The notes beneath the pieces were generated by a model. The model saw only the letters and a program-made list of their open reading frames with translations. It was not told the origin of the DNA and did no database searches. A DNA stretch of 64,000 nucleotides from Blastococcus aggregatus (GTDB lineage Bacteria; Actinomycetota; Actinomycetes; Mycobacteriales; Geodermatophilaceae): assembly GCF_900221005.1 (NCBI RefSeq), contig NZ_OBQI01000001.1, positions 310,001 to 374,000 of the forward strand, written 5' to 3'. The translations under genes and the position numbers were made by a program. Below are positions 51,281 through 59,593 of this stretch, one piece after another (the first letter of the stretch is position 1; each line of letters begins with the position of its first letter).

Positions 51281-53422
51281 GTGGAACCGCTGACCACCAG
51301 CACCTTCGCCCTTCCCGACGCCCTGGCCGCCAAGGCCCACCCGGCGCTGATCGCCGCCGACGAGCAGCACTTCGCGGCCATCACCGCGAGCCTCGCGCAG
51401 TCGATCGCCGAGCTCACCGAGCGGCTGGACGCCGAACGCCGCTCCCCCGGCGGCGACGGCCAGGCCGCGCTCGACCGCGACCTGGAGATCCACCGGCTCA
51501 CCGCCCGGCTGCGCACCCTGCGCCGGTTCGGCCTGGACCTGTGCCTCGGTCGGATCGTCGGCACCGGCGCCGAGCCGGTGTACGTCGGCCGGCTGGGGCT
51601 CACCGACAGCTCGGGCCGCCGGCTGCTCGTCGACTGGCGCTCCCCCGCCGCCGAGCCGTTCTTCGCCGCGACCCACGCCCACCCCGAGGGCCTGGTCAGC
51701 CGCCGCCGGTACCGCTGGACCCGCGGCCGGATCACCGACTACTGGGACGAGGTGTTCACCCCCGAGGGGCTCGAGGGGCACGCCGCGCTGGACGACCAGT
51801 CGGCGTTCATCGCCAGCCTGGGCAGCAACCGGTCGGCGCGGATGCGCGACGTGCTGGGCACCATCCAGGCCGACCAGGACGCGATCATCCGCGCGGGCTC
51901 CCCCGGCGCCCTCGTCGTCGACGGCGGCCCGGGCACCGGGAAGACGGTCGTCGCCTTGCACCGGACCGCCTACCTGCTCTACGCCGATCCGCGCGTCGGG
52001 CACGACCGGGGTGGGGTGCTGTTCGTGGGCCCGCACGAGCCGTACCTGGCCTACGTGTCGGACGTGCTGCCCAGCCTCGGCGAGGAGGGCGTGCGGACGG
52101 CGACGCTGCGCGACCTGGTGCCGCAGGGCGCCACCGCAGGCGTCGAGGGCTCCCCGGACGAAGCGCGCCTCAAGGCCTCCGCGCGGGTGGGCGAGGCGAT
52201 CGAGGCGGCGGTCCGGTTCTACGAGGAGCCGCCGGTCGACCGCTTCGTCGTCGAGACGCCGTGGGGGGACCTGGCCCTGGGCGCCGACGACTGGGCCGAG
52301 GCGTTCGAGGCGCCGGACCCCGGCACGCCGCACAACGAGGGCCGCGCGCTGGTGTGGGAGGAACTGCTCACGCTGCTGATCGACCGGATCGACGACGAGG
52401 ACGCCTCGCCCGACGAGGTGCGGACGGTGCTCGGCCAGAACCGGGAGCTGCGGACGGCGTTCGACCGCGCCTGGCCGCTGGTCGAGGCCACGGACCTCGT
52501 CGCCGACCTGTGGTCGGTACCGGCCTACCTGCGCCGGTGCGCGCCGTGGCTGGCACCCGACGAGGTGCGGGCGCTGCAGCGGGCGGACCCGTCCGCGTGG
52601 ACGCTGTCGGACCTGCCGTGGCTGGATGCGGCGCGGCAGCGGCTGGGTGATCCGGCGGCGGCGCGGCGCACCCAGCAGCAGGCCGCTGTCACCGCCGGGG
52701 AACGGGAGCGGATGGCCGGCGTCATCGACTGGCTGATCGCGGCCGATCACGACGGCGAGGGCCTGGCCCAGAGCCTGCGTCACGAGGACCTCCGCGAGGC
52801 GCTGGTCGACGAGGCGGCGCTGCCGACCGCCGAGCGCGATCCGCTGGCCGGGCCGTTCGCGCACGTCGTGGTGGACGAGGCGCAGGAGCTGACCGACGCC
52901 GAGTGGCAGATGCTGCTGCTCCGGTGCCCCTCGGGGAGCTTCACGATCGTCGGGGACCGGGCACAGGCGCGGCACGGGTTCACCGAGACGTGGGAGGAGC
53001 GGCTGGAGCGGGTGGGTGTCCGCGCGGTGCGGCCGTCCTCGCTGACGGTCAACTACCGGACGCCGACGGAAGTCATGGCCGAGGCGGAGCCGGTGATCCG
53101 TGCGGTGCTGCCGGACGCGAACGTGCCGACGTCGATCCGGTCGAGCGGGATCCCGGTGCGGCACGGGTCGGTGGCGTCGCGGGACGCGGTGCTCACCGAG
53201 TGGCTGGCCGAGCACCCCGACGGCGTCGCCTGCGTGATCGGCGAGCCGACGTTCGCCGCCACCGACCGGGTGCGCTCGCTGACGCCGGTGCTGGCGAAGG
53301 GGCTGGAGTTCGACCTGGTCGTGCTGGTGCGGCCGGAGTCGTGGGGCGCGGGCATCGAGGGCGCGGTGGACCGCTACGTCGCGATGACGCGGGCGACCCA
53401 GCGCCTCGTCGTCCTCACCTGA
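51281..53422 (+). CDS. helR: RNA polymerase recycling motor ATPase, HelR/HelD-like
   Basis: A 713-residue superfamily 1 ATPase. Walker A is GGPGTGKTVVALHRTAYLLY (about residues 215-234), Walker B is HVVVDEAQELTDAEW, then SFTIVGDRAQARHG, LTVNYRTPTEVM and, near the end, KGLEFDLVVLVRP and RYVAMTRATQRLVVL. An N-terminal coiled coil (about residues 25-85) and LVDWRSPAAEPFF are typical of the HelD/HelR family, which displaces RNA polymerase from DNA. HelR members also release rifamycin-bound polymerase and give rifamycin tolerance. GGAG precedes GTG 51281. HelR versus general HelD is a judgment from overall motifs. Confidence 0.85.
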   Translation: MEPLTTSTFALPDALAAKAHPALIAADEQHFAAITASLAQSIAELTERLDAERRSPGGDGQAALDRDLEIHRLTARLRTLRRFGLDLCLGRIVGTGAEPVYVGRLGLTDSSGRRLLVDWRSPAAEPFFAATHAHPEGLVSRRRYRWTRGRITDYWDEVFTPEGLEGHAALDDQSAFIASLGSNRSARMRDVLGTIQADQDAIIRAGSPGALVVDGGPGTGKTVVALHRTAYLLYADPRVGHDRGGVLFVGPHEPYLAYVSDVLPSLGEEGVRTATLRDLVPQGATAGVEGSPDEARLKASARVGEAIEAAVRFYEEPPVDRFVVETPWGDLALGADDWAEAFEAPDPGTPHNEGRALVWEELLTLLIDRIDDEDASPDEVRTVLGQNRELRTAFDRAWPLVEATDLVADLWSVPAYLRRCAPWLAPDEVRALQRADPSAWTLSDLPWLDAARQRLGDPAAARRTQQQAAVTAGERERMAGVIDWLIAADHDGEGLAQSLRHEDLREALVDEAALPTAERDPLAGPFAHVVVDEAQELTDAEWQMLLLRCPSGSFTIVGDRAQARHGFTETWEERLERVGVRAVRPSSLTVNYRTPTEVMAEAEPVIRAVLPDANVPTSIRSSGIPVRHGSVASRDAVLTEWLAEHPDGVACVIGEPTFAATDRVRSLTPVLAKGLEFDLVVLVRPESWGAGIEGAVDRYVAMTRATQRLVVLT

Positions 53423-53585
53423 CGTTCCTGCGGGAACGTCGCACCCCGACGACGACGGCGGCCACGATAAGGAAGCCGCCGATGCCCTGCAGCCCCGGGG
53501 AGTCGTCTGCCCCGCCGAGCACCACGGCCAGCACGCCGAGGACGAACAGCGCGACGACCCCGACGGCCGCGAGAAGAGCTCTCAT
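53415..53585 (-). CDS. Small two-helix membrane protein
   Basis: A 56-residue protein: MRALLAAVGVVALFVLGVLAVVLGG, a short loop, then GIGGFLIVAAVVVGVRRSRRNVR. Two helices and a basic end. Its last codons overlap the helR 3' end by 8 bases and contain the terminator hairpin at 53421-53440. Not recognised; a real protein is likely because of its composition, but support is limited. Confidence 0.6.
   Translation of the reverse strand: MRALLAAVGVVALFVLGVLAVVLGGADDSPGLQGIGGFLIVAAVVVGVRRSRRNVR
53421..53440. terminator. Short bidirectional hairpin at the end of helR
   Basis: GACGTTCC (53421-53428) pairs with GGAACGTC (53433-53440) with a TGCG tetraloop. It begins at the helR stop codon and lies inside the 3' end of the opposite small gene. 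Confidence 0.6.
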
Positions 53586-53652
53586 GTCGTCAGTGTTGCC
53601 ACCCCGGCAAGGAGGCTGGCCGGAACGGCGCTCCAGCGGCGAGAGTGACCCG

Positions 53653-54327
53653 GTGACCGACGCCGCGCGACCGCCCGCATCCGACACCCCGCCGCTCGAC
53701 GAGTACGTCGGCGATCCGGCGGTGCGCGCCCAGTGGGACGAGCGCTACGGCGCCGATCCGGACCGGCTGTGGAGCGGCCGCCCCAACGGTGCGCTCGTCG
53801 CGGAGGTCGCCGACCTGACGCCGGGGCGGGTGCTCGACGTCGGCTGCGGCGAGGGGGCGGACGCCGTGTGGCTGGCCGGCCGCGGCTGGGACGTCACCGC
53901 CCTCGAGGTGTCGGGCGTCGCCCTGGAACGGGCGGCCCGGCACGCGCGGGAGGCCGACGTCGCCGTCCGCTGGGTGCACGCGGGGCTGGCCGAGGCCGCA
54001 CTCCCCCCGGGCTCGTTCGACCTGGTGTCGGCGCAGTACCCGGCCCTGCTGCGCACCCCTGACGGCTCGGCCGAGCGCGCGCTGCTCGCGGCCGTCGCCC
54101 CCGGAGGGGTGCTGCTGCTGGTGCACCACGCGGGGATGGAGACCCACGTGCCGGAGCCGGGCCGGCCCGATCCGGCCGACTACGTCTGGCCCGCCGTGGT
54201 CGCCGCCCTGCTCGACGAGAACTGGCAGGTGGAGGTCGACGAGGTGCGCCCGCGCGTCGTGCCCGAGGGCGGCGCCGGCTCGCACCACGCGGACGACATC
54301 GTGCTGCGCGCCCGCCGGCTGCGCTGA
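53653..54327 (+). CDS. Class I SAM-dependent methyltransferase
   Basis: A 224-residue methyltransferase. The SAM-binding motif I is GRVLDVGCGEGADAVWLAGRGWDVTALEVSGVAL and motif II/III follow (SFDLVSAQYPALL, APGGVLLLVHHAG). The opening WDERYGADPDRLWSGRPNGALV is typical of a methyltransferase subgroup related to tellurite resistance TehB and thiopurine methyltransferases. No substrate can be inferred. GTG at 53653 starts the frame. Confidence 0.85.
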   Translation: MTDAARPPASDTPPLDEYVGDPAVRAQWDERYGADPDRLWSGRPNGALVAEVADLTPGRVLDVGCGEGADAVWLAGRGWDVTALEVSGVALERAARHAREADVAVRWVHAGLAEAALPPGSFDLVSAQYPALLRTPDGSAERALLAAVAPGGVLLLVHHAGMETHVPEPGRPDPADYVWPAVVAALLDENWQVEVDEVRPRVVPEGGAGSHHADDIVLRARRLR

Positions 54328-54333
54328 GCCCCG

Positions 54334-54358
54334 CGCGCCCCGCGGGCGGCGGGGCGCG
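54334..54358 (+). terminator. Terminator after the methyltransferase gene
   Basis: CGCGCCCCGC (54334-54343) pairs with GCGGGGCGCG (54349-54358) over loop GGGCG, 7 bases after the stop codon. Confidence 0.7.
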
Positions 54359-54378
54359 GCACGTGTTCGACTGCGGCT

Positions 54379-55365
54379 GTGGCTCTCGTGGACCGGCTCG
54401 ACCGTCTGCAGCGCCGTCACCGGGCGGCCGGCTTCCCCATCGCCGTCGTCTACAAGTACGTCGACGACTCCGGCCCGTTCCTGGCCGCGCTGATCACCTA
54501 CTACGCGTTCGTCTCGCTGTTCCCGCTGCTACTCCTCTCCTCGACGATCCTCGGCACGGTGCTGGCCGGGAACCCGGAGCTGCAGGAGCGGCTGCTCGAC
54601 TCGGCGCTCAGCCAGCTGCCGGTGGTCGGTGACCAGCTCGGCGAGCCGCAGGGCCTCAGCGGCGGCACCCTCGGCGTCGTCATCGGCATCCTCGGCGCGC
54701 TGTACGGCGGGCTCGGCGTCGCACAGGCGGTGCAGCACGCGATGAACACGGCGTGGAACGTGCCGCGCAACAACCGGCCCAACCCGATCCTGGCGCGCGG
54801 CCGCAGCCTGGTGCTGCTGGCCACCGCCGGGCTGACGGTCGTGGGGACGACGGCGCTGTCCACGCTGGGCACCGGGAGCGCCGGCTCGCTCGACATGGCC
54901 GTCCGGGCGCTGGTGCTCATCGCGTCGGTGCTGATCAACGCCGTCGTCTTCACCTTCGCGTTCCGGCTGGCCACCACCCGGAAGCTGTCCCTGCGCGACG
55001 TGCTGCCCGGGGCGCTGCTGGCCGCCGTGTTCTGGCAGCTGCTGCAGACCTTCGGGGTCACCTACGTCGACCGGGTGATGGACAGCGCGAGCGCGGTCAA
55101 CGGCGTGTTCGCCCTGGTTCTCGGGCTGCTGGCCTTCCTGTACCTGGCGGCGGTCGCGGGCGTGCTGTGCGTGGAGATCAACGTGGTGCGCGTCGACCAC
55201 CTCTACCCGCGCGCGCTGCTCACCCCGTTCACCGACGCCGTGCAGCTCACGCCCGGCGACCGGCGCAGCTACACCGGCAAGGCGAAGGCCGAGCGGCTGA
55301 AGGGCTTCGAGACCGTGCACGTCACGTTCGACCAGCCCGAGCGGAAGGGCGACTCGGCGCCCTGA
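54379..55365 (+). CDS. YihY/virulence factor BrkB family membrane protein
   Basis: A 328-residue protein with six membrane helices. The family marks are AALITYYAFVSLFPLLLLSSTILG in TM1, GTLGVVIGILGALYGGLGVAQAVQHAMNTAWNVPRNNRPNPI, and LRDVLPGALLAAVFWQLLQTFGVTYVDRV. It was once called ribonuclease BN, a misassignment; the true function is unknown, perhaps envelope transport. The GTG at 54379 gives VALVDRLDRLQRRHRAAGFPIAVVYKYVDD. It follows a terminator, so it has its own promoter. Confidence 0.92.
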   Translation: MALVDRLDRLQRRHRAAGFPIAVVYKYVDDSGPFLAALITYYAFVSLFPLLLLSSTILGTVLAGNPELQERLLDSALSQLPVVGDQLGEPQGLSGGTLGVVIGILGALYGGLGVAQAVQHAMNTAWNVPRNNRPNPILARGRSLVLLATAGLTVVGTTALSTLGTGSAGSLDMAVRALVLIASVLINAVVFTFAFRLATTRKLSLRDVLPGALLAAVFWQLLQTFGVTYVDRVMDSASAVNGVFALVLGLLAFLYLAAVAGVLCVEINVVRVDHLYPRALLTPFTDAVQLTPGDRRSYTGKAKAERLKGFETVHVTFDQPERKGDSAP

Positions 55366-55369
55366 CCGG

Positions 55370-56401
55370 TCACCGGCCGAAGACGTAGGGCCGCAGCGGG
55401 GGCTCCTCGGGGACGTTCGGGGCGTTGCCCGCCGGGTTGGCCGCGTAGGCGACGAGGGCGGCGAAGTCGGTGAGGAACGTCGCCGGGTTCACGCCCGGCT
55501 GGAACGGCTGCGCGCAGGTGGTCAGCGGGATCCGGCTCCGGTCGGCGGGTCCGGGGTGGCCCAGGGCGTCCGCGACGATCGCGAAGCCGACGGCGTCGAA
55601 GCTGCCGATCGCGAAGTGGTCGGCCAGGTTCGTCGGGCAGACGTCCTGCAGCGCGATGGTGGCGATCCGTCCCTGCCCGGTGCGCAGCGCCGAACTGGGC
55701 GCCGGCCCGGCATTGGGGACGACGACCTCGTCCAGCCACGTGTAGGCCACGGTGTAGTCGACCCCGCGGAAGGTCTCGGCGCCGCTGTTGAGGGCACGCA
55801 GGAACTGCGACTGCGACGCCTGCTGGTGGAAGGCGGGGTTGCAGCCGGGCAGGCACGCGGCGTCGGCCAGCACCGTCCCATGGTTGGACGGGCTCAGCCC
55901 GACGAGGTCGTCGACGACGTCGCGGGTGTCGGGCCAGAAGCGCAGCGCCCAGCGGGGCACCATGCCGCCCTGGCTCCACCCGACGACGTCGACCTCGCGG
56001 CCGGACTGGCGGCTCATGGTGCGCAACGCGGAGACGACGTACTCGGCGGCGACCTGGATGTCACCGGTTGCGTCGAACGGGAGGGTGACCGCGCACCACC
56101 GGATCCCCATGGCGGTGAACGCCCGCTGGTAGTTCCAGGAGAAGTTGGGCTCGGGCGTGACCGTCGTGCCGGGGACCAGTAGGACCGGGTCCTGGCCGAG
56201 CCGCTGCAGCGGGCCGTTGCAGGTGAGTGCGGCGTCGAGCTGCGCCTTCGGCACGCCGAGCGCCGGCCCGGGACGGTCCAGCGGGGCGAACTCACCGGTG
56301 GACGAGGGCTTCGCGGCCGGCGTGGCCGCTGCCGCGCCGGGCACCGCCGCCACCATGACGGCTGCGGCGGCTGCCACCAGCCAGGACCGGATGCTGCGCA
56401 C
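55370..56401 (-). CDS. Secreted lipase with Candida antarctica lipase B-like motifs
   Basis: A 343-residue exported lipase. The signal peptide ends near AAAA (residue about 26). The domain has DPVLLVPGTTVTP, NFSWNYQRAFTAMGIRWCAVTLP, and the nucleophile elbow GWSQGG at 141-146 (Ser143) followed by RWALRFWPDTRDVVDDLVGLSPSNHGT. Asp224 lies in TWLDEVVVPNAG and His262 in ADHFAIGSFDAVGFAIVADAL. These three match the Ser105, Asp187 and His224 regions of CalB (TWSQGG, ATDEIVQP, DHAGSL). Start GTG 56401 is preferred over 56407 because GAGGAG lies 5 bases upstream. Activity is probably on triglycerides or esters outside the cell. Confidence 0.87.
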   Translation of the reverse strand: MRSIRSWLVAAAAAVMVAAVPGAAAATPAAKPSSTGEFAPLDRPGPALGVPKAQLDAALTCNGPLQRLGQDPVLLVPGTTVTPEPNFSWNYQRAFTAMGIRWCAVTLPFDATGDIQVAAEYVVSALRTMSRQSGREVDVVGWSQGGMVPRWALRFWPDTRDVVDDLVGLSPSNHGTVLADAACLPGCNPAFHQQASQSQFLRALNSGAETFRGVDYTVAYTWLDEVVVPNAGPAPSSALRTGQGRIATIALQDVCPTNLADHFAIGSFDAVGFAIVADALGHPGPADRSRIPLTTCAQPFQPGVNPATFLTDFAALVAYAANPAGNAPNVPEEPPLRPYVFGR

Positions 56402-56490
56402 GGGCACTCCTCGTTCCCGGACGCACTCCGTCGTGCGCCGTCGGGAGATCAACGAGTGCCGCGGCAGGAGGTTGTGCACTCCCCGCCGGG

Positions 56491-57546
56491 TCACCAGCCC
56501 CGCATGTCGACCGGCCAGCAGTCGACGACGTCGTCGCCCTCGACCATCCACATGCGCTCGTGCAGCGCGCAGGTCGGGTCGATGTGCGCGGGTACGAAGC
56601 GCACCCGGTCGCCGAGCGCGGGCAGTGGTGCGCCGTCCTTCGGCGAGAAGATCGTGTGCTCGTCCGAGCAGTACCAGACCGCGTGGCCCGGCAGGGTCGG
56701 GTTGCCGTGGTCCATGCCGAAGGCCTTGAGGCCGGCGTCCGCCACCGCGTAGCCCTGGCTCGCGTTCACCGAGATGACGGTGGCGAGGACGGTCAGCGAC
56801 TGCTCGAAGGGGACGTCGTCCTGTGCGGCGTAGGCGGTGTCCATGAGCGCGTACGAGCCGGCCTGCAGCTCGGTGACGACGGCGTTGGTGCGCCAGGTGC
56901 CGGTGCCGCCGCCGGAGAGGATGTCGCCGCCGACGTCGGCGTGCGCCTTCTGCAGCAGCGCCATCGCCCCGGCCGTCTTCTCGGCGCGCTCGACCGGGTC
57001 GGCGACGAGCATCAGGTGGCCCTCGTAGCCCATGACCCCCCGGACCTCGAGGCCCGCGGCGCGGGCGGCGTCGGCCAGCCGGCCGGCGTCCTGCGGGTCG
57101 CAGCCGCAGCGCGGCAGCCCGACGTTGACGTCGATCAGCACCTCGCGGACGCCGCCGGCCACAGCTGCCTGGAGCACCGCGTCGGAGTCGACGGCGACCG
57201 TCACCCGGGCGCCGGCCTCGACCACCGCGCCGAGCCGGCGCATGTCGAGCACCTCGTTGGCCAGCAGCAGGTCCTCGCCGAGTCCGGCCGCCGCCATCAC
57301 CTCGACCTCGCGGATGGTGGCGCAGGTGAAGCCGGTGTGCCCGAGCTCCGCCTGGCGCCGGGCCAACCCGCTTGTCTTGTGCGCCTTGACGTGCGGCCGC
57401 AGCCTCCGGCCCGGCCACACCCCGGCCATGGTGGCGAGGTTCCGGTCGAGCGCGCCCTTGTCGACGACGAGGGCAGGTGTGGGGAGTTCGTCGAGCCGCC
57501 CCGGGTCCCCACCAGAACTAGTCGACGCTCTCGGAACACTCGGCAT
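56491..57546 (-). CDS. PLP-dependent D-threonine aldolase/D-serine dehydratase-like enzyme
   Basis: A 351-residue fold-type III (alanine racemase-like) PLP enzyme. LDELPTPALVVDKGALDRNLATMAG opens the barrel and RLRPHVKAHKTSGLARRQ holds the PLP lysine (the Lys of KAHK). GLPRCGCDPQDAG, GYEGHLML and ILSGGGTGTW follow, the last one binding the phosphate. The C-terminal beta domain ends with FVPAHIDPTCALHERMWMVEGDDVVDCWPV, with His and Cys residues where relatives bind Mn2+ or Zn2+. Family members cleave D-threonine to glycine and acetaldehyde or deaminate D-serine; the choice cannot be made here. ATG at 57546 starts it. Confidence 0.86.
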   Translation of the reverse strand: MPSVPRASTSSGGDPGRLDELPTPALVVDKGALDRNLATMAGVWPGRRLRPHVKAHKTSGLARRQAELGHTGFTCATIREVEVMAAAGLGEDLLLANEVLDMRRLGAVVEAGARVTVAVDSDAVLQAAVAGGVREVLIDVNVGLPRCGCDPQDAGRLADAARAAGLEVRGVMGYEGHLMLVADPVERAEKTAGAMALLQKAHADVGGDILSGGGTGTWRTNAVVTELQAGSYALMDTAYAAQDDVPFEQSLTVLATVISVNASQGYAVADAGLKAFGMDHGNPTLPGHAVWYCSDEHTIFSPKDGAPLPALGDRVRFVPAHIDPTCALHERMWMVEGDDVVDCWPVDMRGW

Positions 57547-57717
57547 GCGGCCGACCCTGTCACGACCGAGCCGCGAGCGGCAGAGCGCGCCCGCTCGCCT
57601 GGCTCGCGGTCCGGGGTGATCTGACTGCCACCTTGTACCCGGCAGACGCTGCTGACCGGTCCTCCTACAGGTCCCCGCCAACGAGGGATGCCGACCGCGG
57701 TCCGTCCGCAACTGCGG

Positions 57718-58290
57718 TCACTGCTTGACGAATGTCCCACAGCGCGAGTTGGTGAAGACCTGGCCTGCGGAAAGGGACACGGTGGGGAAGCCGCCGCTTA
57801 CGATGTCGTTGTCGATGATGTCGGAGCCGTTCGTGCCGCCGGCGGTAATTTCCCAGTAGCACTGCCCGATTACCGCGTCCTTGGTGCGGTACGTGCCCGG
57901 CTCGATGTCCCGGCCGACCGTCCACGTGCCCTGCTCGACGCTGTTTCGAGCGATCTGCTGCTCAGTGGCCGTAACCGCGGCTTCACGATCGGAAACCGCC
58001 TTCTCCCGGTCCTCCAGCGCCTGCGCCTGCTCCTCGGCCCGCTCGGCCACATCGAGTGCCTGGTCACGCTCGTCGCTCACGGACTCGAGTTGGTCCTCAG
58101 TGAGCCTCAAGTCGGACCGGAGGTCACGGTTGTCCGCTCTCGCGTTCTTGAGGTCCGCCGCGACCTCGGCGTTCTCATTATGCGACTGCGACAGCAGGAC
58201 GCTGAGTGTCACTACCGCCCCAACCAGCAGGACGAGGACCGTCGCCACGACGATGCGGAGCGGAGTCATCAACGCGCTTATCTTGCTCAT
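57718..58290 (-). CDS. Membrane-anchored coiled-coil protein with Cys-containing C-terminal domain
   Basis: A 190-residue protein from the GC-poor segment. The N-terminal helix (about residues 12-34) is an anchor; residues about 42-115 are a long charged coiled coil (NARADNRDLRSDLRLTEDQLESV and on). The C-terminal ~70 residues form a small exported domain: GTWTVGRDIEPGTYRTKDAVIGQCYWEITAGG and SLSAGQVFTNSRCGTFVK, with Cys144 and Cys184 likely paired. That domain resembles one found in many actinobacterial exported proteins of unknown function. The GAGGAGAAG site before ATG 58290 is strong. Role unknown. Confidence 0.8.
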   Translation of the reverse strand: MSKISALMTPLRIVVATVLVLLVGAVVTLSVLLSQSHNENAEVAADLKNARADNRDLRSDLRLTEDQLESVSDERDQALDVAERAEEQAQALEDREKAVSDREAAVTATEQQIARNSVEQGTWTVGRDIEPGTYRTKDAVIGQCYWEITAGGTNGSDIIDNDIVSGGFPTVSLSAGQVFTNSRCGTFVKQ

Positions 58291-58549
58291 CTTCTTCTCC
58301 TCGAGTCTTGCGGACGCAGCGGCACAAACCCCAGAGGTTCACGATGGAGGCCGCAACCAGCGCCATCACGGCGCTCTTGTTCCAGCCGAAGTCAACGCCG
58401 ATCTCCACCACTGAGAGCTGCGAGCAGGAGCCGCCTCGGTTTGCGTCGAAGTATTCGCACGTACTGTCACCGAGCTTGGGCAACTCGCCGTCCGACATGG
58501 AGCCGATGCGGCAGCCGGCAAAGTCGCAGGAGTTCCCGTGGCGCGTCAC
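58178..58549 (-). CDS. Possible small membrane protein overlapping the coiled-coil gene
   Basis: A 123-residue open frame with a Cys-rich N-terminal half (NSCDFAGCRIG, STCEYFDANRGGSCSQL), one hydrophobic segment (about residues 58-76) and a basic, charged tail. It overlaps the next gene by 113 bases, and its tail covers that gene's ribosome-binding site. No family recognised, no clear ribosome-binding site for GTG 58549 or the alternative ATG at 58498. It may be a real accessory gene or a chance frame in GC-poor DNA. Confidence 0.35.
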   Translation of the reverse strand: MTRHGNSCDFAGCRIGSMSDGELPKLGDSTCEYFDANRGGSCSQLSVVEIGVDFGWNKSAVMALVAASIVNLWGLCRCVRKTRGEEDEQDKRVDDSAPHRRGDGPRPAGWGGSDTQRPAVAVA

Positions 58550-59134
58550 CAGTTTCGATACGCGGCGTCTTCGGTGCCATGGGTCACCACTCCTGCGAGT
58601 GAAGTACGTGCCGAGCAGGCGCTCGTGCGCGTCGACCGCCGACTACTCATAAGCGCACCGGGGGCACCCGGGAACCTGGGTCGACGGTGAGCATTCGAAC
58701 TTGCCCCTAGGCATCACACGAGCGATGACCCAAGCACCGTCCTGCGATCGGGCTCCATACCCCGCCGGCCGCTTTGCCTCAGGCCAGCATCAACGGAACG
58801 ACCTGGTCCCACCCCCTCCGGGGTCTGCCGATAGATGTCTTGACCGACCTGCACTAGGTCCGGACAGGTGAGTTCTACAGCGGTGAGCAAAGCGAGTGGT
58901 GCACGAGGTGGCCGACGCCCTGACGCTGTCGGCTAACCGGAACCCGAGGACCCCGCCTTACCCGATTGCGCCCCTGAGTGAGAACTGGCGGCGCAACTCG
59001 CCCCGGACGGCACTACTGATGGGCAACTCCTGAGTCGAGAACACTGGGCAAAAACAGGAACTGTAGTAAAGATTGCACCACCGTCGTCGAACTACAGTTC
59101 AACACCCCACTACAACGCAACCCTGGAGCACACT
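58550..59134. other. 585-base non-coding, GC-poor stretch
   Basis: No gene of convincing composition is seen on either strand. One 60-base line of it (59041-59100) has 28 G or C, far below the rest of the window. It contains a 10-base perfect inverted repeat at 59058-59100 that may control the gene at 59135. Nothing like a tRNA, transposase or integrase remnant could be recognised. Confidence 0.6.
59058..59100. repeat. 10-base inverted repeat upstream of the two-helix protein gene
   Basis: GAACTGTAGT (59058-59067) and ACTACAGTTC (59091-59100) are perfectly inverted with a 23-base spacer. An ACTACA copy recurs at 59109-59114. It may be an operator or the stem of an RNA structure; 35 bases separate it from the TTG start at 59135. 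Confidence 0.55.
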
Positions 59135-59593
59135 TTGTTGATCGTCTTGCGCAGGATCGGGGCAGCAATCCTCGCCGCCGCGGCCATCGCCATCTGGTTC
59201 CTCATGGCCCCCAGTGAGCCACAGGAGCCGGAAGTGCAGACTCAGGAGCAGGTCACTGACCGCGACCGAGAGATCGCTAATGCACTAACGGACTACGAAC
59301 TCAACGAAGGGCGAACTCAAGGGGCTCCCCAGCAAACAGTCGTCAACGGCTGGGTAGCCAAGGACCTGCTAGCCATCATTGCCGAGCAGCAGAACGAGGC
59401 GCTGACTCGCGACGAGGTCCCGCCGCCTGCCCCTCTGATCGTGTCGGACGACGAGCGAATCCCGGCACTCATTGGACTGCTCGTCGTTGGACTCGCCCTG
59501 GCCATGGCGACTTCGCCGCGAACGTCCGTATCTCGCGACTCCAGCGCCCCTAGCGAGGCGATCGGGGAGAGGCCTCTTGCTCAGCCGGCCTGA
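59135..59593 (+). CDS. Two-helix membrane protein in the GC-poor segment, unknown
   Basis: A 152-residue protein with an N-terminal helix (about residues 5-24), a polar exported or cytoplasmic middle (EPEVQTQEQVTDRDREIANALTDYELNEGRTQGAPQQ) and a second helix (about 108-126), then a Ser/Pro-rich tail. TTG at 59135 (or 59138) has TGGAG 6 bases upstream. No family recognised. Codon use is less GC-rich than in neighbouring backbone genes, consistent with recent acquisition. Confidence 0.65.
   Translation: MLIVLRRIGAAILAAAAIAIWFLMAPSEPQEPEVQTQEQVTDRDREIANALTDYELNEGRTQGAPQQTVVNGWVAKDLLAIIAEQQNEALTRDEVPPPAPLIVSDDERIPALIGLLVVGLALAMATSPRTSVSRDSSAPSEAIGERPLAQPA

Noticed and set aside
58680..58720. TTCGAAT-like T-loop in the GC-poor region, possible tRNA remnant
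   Set aside because: The bases on each side do not pair as a T-arm and no acceptor or anticodon stem is seen.
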